Shown here piece after piece: positions 50,669 through 58,800 of a stretch of DNA of 64,000 bases. The position numbers and the translations under genes are program-made. This DNA comes from Streptomyces meridianus. Its GTDB lineage: Bacteria; Actinomycetota; Actinomycetes; Streptomycetales; Streptomycetaceae. Numbering within the stretch: position 1 is the first letter of the stretch; every line of letters starts with the position of its first letter. The stretch is from positions 80,061-144,060 of the forward strand of contig NZ_JAMQGM010000039.1 of assembly GCF_023703325.1 (NCBI RefSeq), written 5' to 3'. The notes beneath the pieces were generated by a model. The model searched no databases. It was not told where the DNA came from and saw only the letters and a program-made list of their open reading frames with translations.

Positions 50669-51595
50669 TCAGCCCTTGGTACCGCCCGCTGTGAGCCCGG
50701 AGACCAGGCCCTTCTGTGCGAAGAAGAAGACCAGTGCGGCCGGGATGGTGATGAGCACGGAGGCGGCCGTCATCGCGCCCCAGTTGCTGGTGTGCTGTCC
50801 CACGAAGGTCTGCAGGCCGGCGGCCAGGGTCTTGTTCTCGTCGGAGGAGATCAGCGCGGTGGCGTAGGCGACCTCGCCCCACGCCGTGATGAAGGCGTAG
50901 AAGCCGGTGACGGCCAGCCCCGGCCGGGCCAGTGGCAGAGCCAATCGGTAGAACGTGCCGAAGGGGGTGAGACCGTCGACCCTGCCCGCCTCGTCGATCT
51001 CGTGCGGGATGGTGTCGAAGTATCCCTTGAGCATCCAGGCGCAGAAGGGGACCGCCGTCGAGCAGTACGCCAGCACCAGGCCCGCGTGGCTGTCGACCAG
51101 CCTGAGGTCGCTGAAGATGTTGTAGATCGGCACGATCAGCACCGCGATGGGGAACATCTGGGTGATGAGGAAGACCCACATCAGCGGCTTCTGGCCGGGG
51201 AAACGCATCCGGGAGATCGCGTAGCCGGAGCTGGCCGCGATGAAGACGCCGAGCAGCGTGGTGAAGAACGCCACGATCAGCGAGTTGCCGAACCAGGTGA
51301 GGAACTCGGTGTCGCCCAGCACGTGGGCGTAGTTGGTGAGGTCCAGGCCGCCGGACAGGTTCCGGGGGTCCTTCCAGCCGTCGGCGCCGCGCAGCGAGAT
51401 CCAGAGCACCCAGACCAGCGGGAAGACCGCGATGAGACATGCGGTGATCACGGTGAGGTGCAGGGCCACGGAGGCGCCGGTGCCGCGCTCGTCGCGGCCC
51501 CGTCGGCGTACGGGCGCCTCAGCGGCCGGCAGAGCGGCGGCCGGCGAGGGAACGGCGGCGGTGGCCGGCGCCGTCGGCGTGGTCGGTGCCTTCAT
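50669..51595 (-). CDS. malG: Maltodextrin ABC transporter permease MalG
   Basis: A 308-residue inner-membrane permease with six segments. The ABC-importer EAA loop reads EIDEAGRVDGLTPFGTFYRLALPLARPG at about residues 207-234. The N-terminal 38 residues form an Ala/Pro-rich cytoplasmic tail. Its ATG overlaps the malF stop (ATGA at 51592-51595), so the two are translationally coupled. It acts with MalF, the lipoprotein MalE and an ATPase encoded elsewhere (MsiK is the shared ATPase in Streptomyces, from established knowledge; no ATPase gene is in this operon). Confidence 0.94.
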   Translation of the reverse strand: MKAPTTPTAPATAAVPSPAAALPAAEAPVRRRGRDERGTGASVALHLTVITACLIAVFPLVWVLWISLRGADGWKDPRNLSGGLDLTNYAHVLGDTEFLTWFGNSLIVAFFTTLLGVFIAASSGYAISRMRFPGQKPLMWVFLITQMFPIAVLIVPIYNIFSDLRLVDSHAGLVLAYCSTAVPFCAWMLKGYFDTIPHEIDEAGRVDGLTPFGTFYRLALPLARPGLAVTGFYAFITAWGEVAYATALISSDENKTLAAGLQTFVGQHTSNWGAMTAASVLITIPAALVFFFAQKGLVSGLTAGGTKG

Positions 51596-52602
51596 CGGGC
51601 GTCCTCCTGGCGGATGAGCAGCCGTCGGTAGAACACGGCGAAGACGAGCAGCATGGAGAGGATGATCACGCCGTAGGTGGCGGACTGGGCGTAGTCGCGC
51701 ACCGAGGAGAAGGCCAGGTCGAACGCGTACGTGGCGAGGATGTCGGTGTCGTCACCCGCGTTCTGGCCGATCACCAGGTAGATGATCGGGAACATGTTGA
51801 AGGTCCAGATGGTGCCGAGCAGGATCACCGTGGAGCTCACCGGGCGCAGCCCCGGGAGCGTCACGTGCCGGAACCGCTGCCAGGCCGTGGCGCCGTCCAT
51901 CTCGGCGGCCTCGTGCAACTCCCGTGGGATGGACTGCAGTCCGCCGAGGAGGGCGACCATCATGAAGGGCACGCCGAGCCAGACGTTGACCGCGACGACG
52001 GAGACCTTCTGCATCAGCGGATCGCCGAGCCAGCTCACCGGCTCCATGCCGACCGAGGCGAGCAGGGTGTTGAACAGCCCGCCCTCGCTGTTGTACATCA
52101 GCCGCCAGGAGAAGGCGGCGACGAACGGCGGCACCGCCCAGGGCAGGATCAGCAGGATCCGGTAGAGACCCCGGAAGCGCAGGTCGCGGTTGAGCAGCAA
52201 CGCCAGGCCGAGACCGATGGTGTAGTGGAAGAACACGCAACTCGCGGTCCACACCAGGGTCCAGAGCAGGCGCGGGTAGAACATCCCCTCCTCGCCGGAG
52301 AGGATGTTCCAGTAGTTGTCCAGGCCGAGGAACTTGTACGTGGCCGGGATGTGGTTGACCCCGTAGGTGCCGCCCATGTTGGCCTCGGTGGCGTCCGTCA
52401 GCGACAGGTAGACGCCCCGGACGAGCGGGTAGCCGACCAGCACGCCGAGAACGATCACCACCGGCACGACCATGGCCCAGGCGTACCAGTGCGCGTCGAA
52501 CGAGCGCTTCAGACGTGCCGGAAGCCCGCGCCGCGGGCGCGGGTCCTCGGCGGGCCGGTCGGCCCGCTTCGCCCCCTGGGGCGGGACGGTGGCTGTGGTC
52601 AT
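51592..52602 (-). CDS. malF: Maltodextrin ABC transporter permease MalF
   Basis: A 336-residue permease with six predicted segments. EAA-type loop ELHEAAEMDGATAWQRFRHVTLPGLRP at about residues 235-261. N-terminal hydrophilic Pro/Arg-rich tail of about 35 residues. It lies 151 nt downstream of malE; a hairpin in that gap may limit transcription into malF and malG. It ends within the malG start (ATGA). Confidence 0.94.
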   Translation of the reverse strand: MTTATVPPQGAKRADRPAEDPRPRRGLPARLKRSFDAHWYAWAMVVPVVIVLGVLVGYPLVRGVYLSLTDATEANMGGTYGVNHIPATYKFLGLDNYWNILSGEEGMFYPRLLWTLVWTASCVFFHYTIGLGLALLLNRDLRFRGLYRILLILPWAVPPFVAAFSWRLMYNSEGGLFNTLLASVGMEPVSWLGDPLMQKVSVVAVNVWLGVPFMMVALLGGLQSIPRELHEAAEMDGATAWQRFRHVTLPGLRPVSSTVILLGTIWTFNMFPIIYLVIGQNAGDDTDILATYAFDLAFSSVRDYAQSATYGVIILSMLLVFAVFYRRLLIRQEDAR

Positions 52603-52694
52603 GGGATGCGGCTTCCTGGTGTCGTCACGCGCGGGCGGTCACCTCGCGCGGCGGGGGCGGCGTGCTGGGCCCGATCCGGCCGGCCGGGCGCGTG

Positions 52695-52726
52695 GGGCCG
52701 GGAGCCCCGCAGGGGAGCCCCGGCCC
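52695..52726 (-). terminator. Intercistronic hairpin between malE and malF
   Basis: GGGCCGGG (52695-52702) / CCCGGCCC (52719-52726) around inner GCCCC / GGGGAGC bases forms a stable stem in the transcribed 150-nt gap. Such structures usually act as partial terminators or 3' stabilisers, giving more binding protein than permease. Confidence 0.6.
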
Positions 52727-52753
52727 TCCGGCCGGCCGGATCGGAGTCACGCG

Positions 52754-54049
52754 TTACTGGACCGAGTAGTCCTTCAGGTACTTCTTCTTCCAGGCCTGCG
52801 CGGTGGCGTCCAGCCCCTCCTCGACGGTCACGCTGCCGCTGAGGATCTTGGCGTAGTTCTGCGCCAGGTCGGCGAAGAGGTCACCGGTGGCGGCATGCGC
52901 CGGGCGCGGCTTGGCGGAGTCCAGGGCGCCCTTGAAGGCGGCGCGCACCGGGTCGGCCGTCACCTTGTCGGTGTAGGCGGAGGTGCGGGTCGGCAGGGTG
53001 TTGTTCGCGACCGCGACCTTGGCCTGGTTCTCCGCCGAGTTCAGGAACCGGACGAAGAGGTACGAGGCGTCGACGTTCTTCGAGGCCGCGTAGACCGCGA
53101 GGTTGTGACCGCCCGTCGGGGCGCCGGAGCCCTTGGTGCCGCCCGGGATCGGGGCGATGCCGAGGTTGTCCTCGTTGCCCTTGAAGGCCGAGCCCTTGAG
53201 GATGTCGGCGGTCGCCCAGGGACCGTTGACGATCATCGCGAGCTTGCCGGACGCCATCTGCGCCTGCATGTTGTTGTAGCCCTCGGTGGTGTCGGGCTTG
53301 CCCGCCGCACCGGACTTGATGAGGCTCACGGCCTCCTTGACGCCCTTGACGGCCTCGGGCGAGTTGATCGTGATCTTCTTCTTGTCGACGTCGATCATGT
53401 CGGTGCCCTCGCCGTACAGGAACGGCCAGGCGAAGTACGAGTCCGGGTTGACGTAGGTCGCCTTGACGCCCTTGGCCTTGGACTCGATCTTCTTCGAGGC
53501 GGCCTCGATCTCGGCCCACGTCTTCGGCGGCTCCGTGATGCCGGCCTTCTTGAGGATCTCCTTGTTGTAGAGGAGCGCCAGGGTGTCGGTGACCTGCGGG
53601 ACGGCGTACGTCTTGCCGTTCATCCTCGCGCCCTCGAGCGGGCCCTCGAGGTAGTCGTCGGCCTTGTCCAGGGCCGGGGTGCCGTCGAGCGGGGCGAGGT
53701 AGCCGAGCTGGGCGAAGCCCGGGGTCCAGCCGACCTCGGCGCGCAGCACGTCCGGCGCGCCCTTCTTCGCCTGCGCAGCGGTCTTGAACTTCTGCTGCGC
53801 CTGGTCGAACGGGACGGCGACCCGCTTCACGTCGATCTTCGGGTACTTCTTCTCGAAGTCGGCGACCAGCTTCTCGTACGCCGGGGCCTCGGCCTCGTTG
53901 GAGGTGTCCCACCACGTGATGCTGCCGGAGACGCTGCCGGGGTCCTTCGCGGCCTTCGAACCACCGTTGCCGGTGTCGTTGCCGCCGCACGCCGTCGCCG
54001 TCAGAGCCAGCACGCCGGCCACAGCGGCGACCGATATGCCTCGTCGCAT
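52754..54049 (-). CDS. malE: Maltodextrin-binding lipoprotein MalE
   Basis: A 431-residue exported solute-binding protein. The signal peptide ends in a lipobox-like LTATAC with Cys about residue 21 followed by GGNDTGNGG. The mature protein has the two-lobed SBP type 1 pattern: SITWWDTSNEAEAPAYEKLV, EVGWTPGFAQLGYLAPLD, VPQVTDTLALLYNKEIL, and MIVNGPWATADI. It captures maltodextrins for MalFG. GAGGAG lies 6 nt before the ATG at 54049. First gene of the operon; three phased TTGC elements upstream suggest repression by the LacI-type regulator. Confidence 0.94.
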   Translation of the reverse strand: MRRGISVAAVAGVLALTATACGGNDTGNGGSKAAKDPGSVSGSITWWDTSNEAEAPAYEKLVADFEKKYPKIDVKRVAVPFDQAQQKFKTAAQAKKGAPDVLRAEVGWTPGFAQLGYLAPLDGTPALDKADDYLEGPLEGARMNGKTYAVPQVTDTLALLYNKEILKKAGITEPPKTWAEIEAASKKIESKAKGVKATYVNPDSYFAWPFLYGEGTDMIDVDKKKITINSPEAVKGVKEAVSLIKSGAAGKPDTTEGYNNMQAQMASGKLAMIVNGPWATADILKGSAFKGNEDNLGIAPIPGGTKGSGAPTGGHNLAVYAASKNVDASYLFVRFLNSAENQAKVAVANNTLPTRTSAYTDKVTADPVRAAFKGALDSAKPRPAHAATGDLFADLAQNYAKILSGSVTVEEGLDATAQAWKKKYLKDYSVQ

Positions 54050-54154
54050 ATTGATCTCCTCGAGGAAAGTGGCCCGGTCGTCCTTCCGCGCGTTCACGGA
54101 CCGGGGGATGCCGCCTTTCCGAGGCGGCCCGGGCTGACCAGGAACGTAACAGGC

Positions 54155-54182
54155 TTGCAAGGTTTTGCGAAAGTACTTGCAG
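54155..54182 (-). promoter_or_regulatory. MalR-like operator cluster upstream of malE
   Basis: CTTGCAAG (54154-54161, a perfect 8-bp palindrome), TTTTGCGAAA (54163-54172) and CTTGCAG (54176-54182) place TTGC tetramers at 54155, 54165 and 54177, about one helical turn apart. They lie 105-135 nt upstream of malE. TTGC/GCAA halves are the usual contact sequence of LacI/GalR proteins, and CTTGCAG-type repeats are known at Streptomyces amylase and maltose promoters. Confidence 0.6.
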
Positions 54183-54231
54183 GGCAGAAGTGGCCGCGTT
54201 TCCCAGCTGTTACCTGTCCGTGTCCACACCC

Positions 54232-54260
54232 TTGACCCCGGTCTCCGGGGCTCGTACGGT
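54232..54260 (+). promoter_or_regulatory. Promoter of the alpha-amylase gene (TTGACC-N17-TACGGT)
   Basis: TTGACC (54232-54237) and TACGGT (54255-54260), 17 nt apart, form a good principal-sigma promoter reading toward the amylase. Transcription would start near 54267, just before the palindromic operator. Confidence 0.6.
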
Positions 54261-54283
54261 CTGGTCGCGACAGTTCGATGATG

Positions 54284-54296
54284 TCTTGCTGCAAGA
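54284..54296. promoter_or_regulatory. Palindromic LacI-type operator in the amylase leader
   Basis: TCTTGC-T-GCAAGA is a perfect 13-bp inverted repeat about 17 nt downstream of the predicted transcription start, a position where a bound LacI-type repressor blocks elongation. It shares the TTGC/GCAA halves of the malE sites. Confidence 0.65.
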
Positions 54297-54386
54297 ACTG
54301 TCATTCCTCCAACGGCCTTACGGGCATGGCGCGTTGTCTCACGAGGCTGCTCCGTCATCCGCACCTCCCTCCCCACAGGAGGCACC

Positions 54387-55781
54387 ATGTCCCGCACCTC
54401 ACGCACCGCGCTCGGTGCTGCTCTCGCCCTCGTGGCAGGCGCGGCCGGGGTCCTGGCCGCACCCGGCGCTCCACGGGCCGAGGCCGCCCCGCCCGGAACC
54501 AAGGACGTCACCGCCGTCCTCTTCGAGTGGCGCTTCGACTCCGTCGCCCGCGAGTGCCAGACCACCCTCGGCCCGGCCGGCTACGGCTACGTCCAGGTCT
54601 CGCCGCCCCAGGAACACATCCAGGGCAGTCAGTGGTGGACGTCGTACCAGCCGGTCAGCTACAGGATCGCCGGACGGCTCGGCGACCGCACCGCCTTCAA
54701 GAACATGATCGACACCTGCCACGCCGCGGGCGTGAAGGTCGTCGCCGACACCGTCATCAACCACATGTCGGCCGGTTCGGGCACCGGCACCGGCGGCTCG
54801 TCGTACAGTAAGTACGACTACCCCGGCACCTACAGCGGCTGGGACATGGACGACTGCCGGTCCTCGATCAGCAACTACCAGGACCGTGCCAACGTGCAGA
54901 ACTGCGAGCTCGTCGGTCTCGCGGATCTGGACACCGGCGAGGAGTACGTCCGCACGCGCATCGCCCAGTACATGAACGACCTGCTCTCCCTCGGCGTCGA
55001 CGGCTTCCGTATCGACGCGGCCAAGCACATGCCGACGAACGACCTCGCCGCCGTCAAGTCCAAGCTCAGCAACCCGAACGCCTACTGGAAGCAGGAGGCC
55101 ATCTTCGGCTCCGGCGAGGCGGTCTCCCCCAGCGAGTACCTCCAGAACGGCGACGTCCAGGAGTTCCGCTACGCCCGCGACCTCAAACGCGTCTTCCAGA
55201 ACGAGAAACTCGCCTACCTGGCCAACTACGGCGAGGGCTGGGGCTACATGGCCTCCGGCCAGTCGGCCGTGTTCGTCGACAACCACGACACCGAGCGCGG
55301 CGGCGACACCCTCAACTACAAGAACGGCGCCGACTACACGCTCGCCAACGTCTTCATGCTGGCCTGGCCGTACGGCTCCCCGGACATCAACTCCGGCTAC
55401 GAGTGGTCCGACAGGGACGCCGGCCCGCCGAACGGCGGTACCGTCAACGCCTGCTGGCAGGACGGCTGGAAGTGCCAGCACAAGTGGCCGGAGATCCAGA
55501 GCATGGTCGCCTTCCGCAACACCGTGCGCGGCACCGGCGTCACCAACTGGTGGGACAACGGCAACGACGCCATCGCCTTCGGCCGTGGCGACAAGGGCTT
55601 CGTGGCCGTCAACCACGAGACCTCCACCGTCTCGCGCACCTACCAGACCTCCCTGCCCGCCGGCGGATACTGCGACGTCCAGAGCCGTACCCCGGTGACG
55701 GTCGACAGCTCCGGCCGGTTCACCGCATCCCTCGCGCCCAACACCGCGCTCGCCCTGCACACCGGGGCGCGCACCTGCTGA
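54387..55781 (+). CDS. Secreted alpha-amylase, GH13
   Basis: A 464-residue extracellular enzyme. The Sec signal is about residues 1-32 (ALGAALALVAGAAGVLAA, with APRAEA|AP). GH13 regions are VVADTVINHMS, DGFRIDAAKHM (nucleophile Asp), EAIFGSGEAV (acid Glu region), and FVDNHDTERGG. It is the Streptomyces AmlA/AmyA type (subfamily GH13_32) and releases maltodextrins from starch. It ends without a starch-binding domain, shorter than the S. limosus/S. griseus enzymes that carry a C-terminal CBM20. AGGAGG is 4-5 nt before the ATG. Divergent from malE and probably co-repressed through the TTGC sites. Confidence 0.94.
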   Translation: MSRTSRTALGAALALVAGAAGVLAAPGAPRAEAAPPGTKDVTAVLFEWRFDSVARECQTTLGPAGYGYVQVSPPQEHIQGSQWWTSYQPVSYRIAGRLGDRTAFKNMIDTCHAAGVKVVADTVINHMSAGSGTGTGGSSYSKYDYPGTYSGWDMDDCRSSISNYQDRANVQNCELVGLADLDTGEEYVRTRIAQYMNDLLSLGVDGFRIDAAKHMPTNDLAAVKSKLSNPNAYWKQEAIFGSGEAVSPSEYLQNGDVQEFRYARDLKRVFQNEKLAYLANYGEGWGYMASGQSAVFVDNHDTERGGDTLNYKNGADYTLANVFMLAWPYGSPDINSGYEWSDRDAGPPNGGTVNACWQDGWKCQHKWPEIQSMVAFRNTVRGTGVTNWWDNGNDAIAFGRGDKGFVAVNHETSTVSRTYQTSLPAGGYCDVQSRTPVTVDSSGRFTASLAPNTALALHTGARTC

Positions 55782-55800
55782 ACCGCCTTGACGCCGGCCC

Positions 55801-55833
55801 TCCGCCCGGCGGTCGCACCGGCCGCCGGGCGGA
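55801..55833 (+). terminator. Hairpin between the amylase and amylopullulanase genes
   Basis: A perfect 12-bp stem, TCCGCCCGGCGG (55801-55812) / CCGCCGGGCGGA (55822-55833), 20 nt after the amylase stop and 35 nt before the next start. Read-through into the downstream gene is likely because no separate promoter is visible. Confidence 0.65.
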
Positions 55834-55867
55834 ACCCCGTCCTCGTACCTCCCGAAGGAGCCCCGCC

Positions 55868-58800
55868 TTGACCGGCCCCTCCCGCCACCCGCTCCGCAGA
55901 CCCGCGGCAGCGGTGGCCACCGCGGTGGCGACGGCGCTGCTCGCAGCGCTCGTCCCCGCCCTGGCCGCGCCCGCCTACGCGGCGCCGCCGCCCCCGCCGT
56001 CGGACCGGGCGCTGGCCGCCGAGCCGGCCCGCCACGACCTGACGCGCGAGCAGTTCTACTTCGTTCTGCCGGACCGTTTCGCCAACGGCTCCACCGCCAA
56101 CGACCGGGGCGGGCTGACCGGCGGGCGGCTCGAGACCGGGTTCGACCCGGAGGACAAGGGCTTCTACCAGGGCGGCGACCTCAAGGGGATCACCGAGAAG
56201 CTCGACTACATCAAAGGCCTGGGCACCACCGCCATCTGGATGGCGCCGATCTTCAAGAACAAGCCGGTCCAGGGCGAGGGCTCCGGGGGAGCATCGGCCG
56301 GCTACCACGGTTACTGGATCACCGACTTCACCCAGGTCGACCCGCACTTCGGCACCAACGCCGAACTCGAGAAGCTGATCGACAAGGCCCACGCCAAGGG
56401 CATGAAGGTCTTCTTCGACGTCATCACCAACCACACCGCCGACACCGTCGACTACGCCGAGAAGAAGTACGGCTACCGCTCCAAGGGCGCCCACCCCTAC
56501 CTCGACCGCGACGGACGGCCCTTCGACGACCGGGACGGGATGCGACCCGTCGACGAGGACTCCTTCCCGTACACCCCGAGGGTGCGGGCCCGCGAGAAGA
56601 CCCCGGCCTGGCTCAACGACCCGACGATGTACCACAACCGGGGCGACTCCACCTTCGCCGGCGAGAGCTCCGAGTACGGCGACTTCGTCGGCCTGGACGA
56701 CCTGTGGACCGAACGCCCCGAGGTCGTCGAGGGCATGGAGAAGATCTACCAGCGCTGGGTGCGCGACTTCGACATCGACGGCTTCCGCATCGACACCGTC
56801 AAGCACGTCGACATGGACTTCTGGACCCAGTGGGCCACCACCCTCGACGCCTACGCGGCGAAGCAGGGCCGCGACGACTTCTTCATGTTCGGCGAGGTCT
56901 ACGCCGCCGACCCGAAGATCACCTCGCCCTATGTCACGCAGGGCCGGCTGGACTCCACGCTCGACTTCCCCTTCCAGGACGCGGCCCGCGCCTACGCCTC
57001 CCGGAGCGCGTCGGCCGGGAAGCTCGCCTCCGTCTACGGCCAGGACTACCGCTACACCACCGACAAGGCCAACGCCTACGAGCAGGTGTCCTTCCTCGGC
57101 AACCACGACATGGGCCGCATCGGCACCTTCCTGAAGCAGGACAACCCGAAGGCCGACGACACCGAACTGCTGCGCCGCGCGAAGCTGGCGAACGCGCTGA
57201 TGTTCCTCGGCCGGGGCAACCCCGTCGTCTACTACGGCGACGAACAGGGCTTCACCGGCGCCGGAGGCGACAAGGACGCCCGCCAGACCCTGTTCGCGTC
57301 GAAGACGGCCGACTACCTCGACGACGACCAGCTCGGCACCGACCGCACCCATGCGAGCGACGCCTACGACACCTCGCACCCCCTCTACCGGTCGATCGCC
57401 GGACTCTCCCGGCTCACCGGGGCCCACCCCGCCCTGCGAGACGGGATCCAGCAGGAGCGGTACGCGGCGGACGGCGAGGGCGTCTACGCCTTCACCCGGA
57501 CCGATGCGAAGCAGCGGGTCGAGTACCTGGTCGCGGTGAACAACGCCACCGAGGCCAAGTCCGTCGACGTGCCGGTCGGTTCGGCCGCCGGGACCGCCTT
57601 CGAGGGCCTCTACGGAGACGAGGGCACCGTACGCGCCGGAGCCGACCGCAAGGTCACGGTCGAGGTGCCCGCCCTGTCGGCCGTGGTGCTCAAGGCCGGC
57701 AAGCGCCTGCCGGAGCCGTCGGTGAAGCCGTCGATCGAGGTGAAGGCCCCGGAGGCGGGAGCCACCGGGACCGTCGAGATCGCGGCCGACGTGGACGGCG
57801 GCGGTCTGAACCGCGTCGTCTTCGCCGCCCAGACCGGCAACGGCCCCTGGCGGGTGCTCGGCTCGGCCGACCACGCCCCCTACAAGGTCACCCAGCACCT
57901 GCCCGACCGGGTCCGGGCCGGAACGCCCCTGCGCTACAAGGCGGTCGTCGTCGACAGCGCCGGCCGCAGGGCGGGCGCTCTCGCCTCGTCCACCGCCGGC
58001 CAGGCCCCCGAGCCCGAGAAGCCCTCGGCCGTACAGCGCGACTACGCGGTCGTCCACTACCAGCGCCCGGACGGCGACTACGAAGGCTGGCAGCTCAAGT
58101 CCGGCGACACCGCCGCCGCCTTCATCGGCCGCGACGCCTACGGCGCCTTCGCCTGGGTCAAGCTCGGCGAGGACGCCACGGAACTGCCGTTCACCGTGGA
58201 GAAGAACGGCACCGCCGACGGACCGCAGCGCACCGTCAACCTCGCCCGGACCGGCGAGGTGTGGATCGAGCAGGGCAAGGACGGCCTCGAGCAGACGAAG
58301 CCCGACGGCGCCTACCCGCCGCAGGACGAGAAGAAGGCAGTCCTGCACTACCACCGGGCCGACGGCGACTACGACGGCTGGGGCCTGCACACCTGGACCG
58401 GCGCTGCCGAACCCACCGACTGGAACAAGCCGCTCCAGCCGGTGAAGCAGGACGCGTACGGCGTCACCTTCGAGGTTCCCCTCGCCGAGGGCGCCACCTC
58501 GCTCAGCTACATCCTCCACAAGGGCGACGAGAAGGACCTGCCCTCCGACCAGTCGCTGGACCTCGCCACCCACGGCCACGAGGTCTGGATGCTCGCCGGA
58601 CAGCAGCCGTACCTGCTGCCGCAGACCGGCGGCGCGCCCGACCTCGACCTGGAGAAGGCCGAGGCCCAGTGGATCGACCGCGACACCGTCGTCTGGAAGG
58701 TGAAGGCCACCGAGGCCACCAGTCAGCAACTCGTGTACGCCTCCGAGGGCGGCATCACCGTCGAGGACGGCGCGCTGTCCGACGAGGGCCACTGGCTGCG

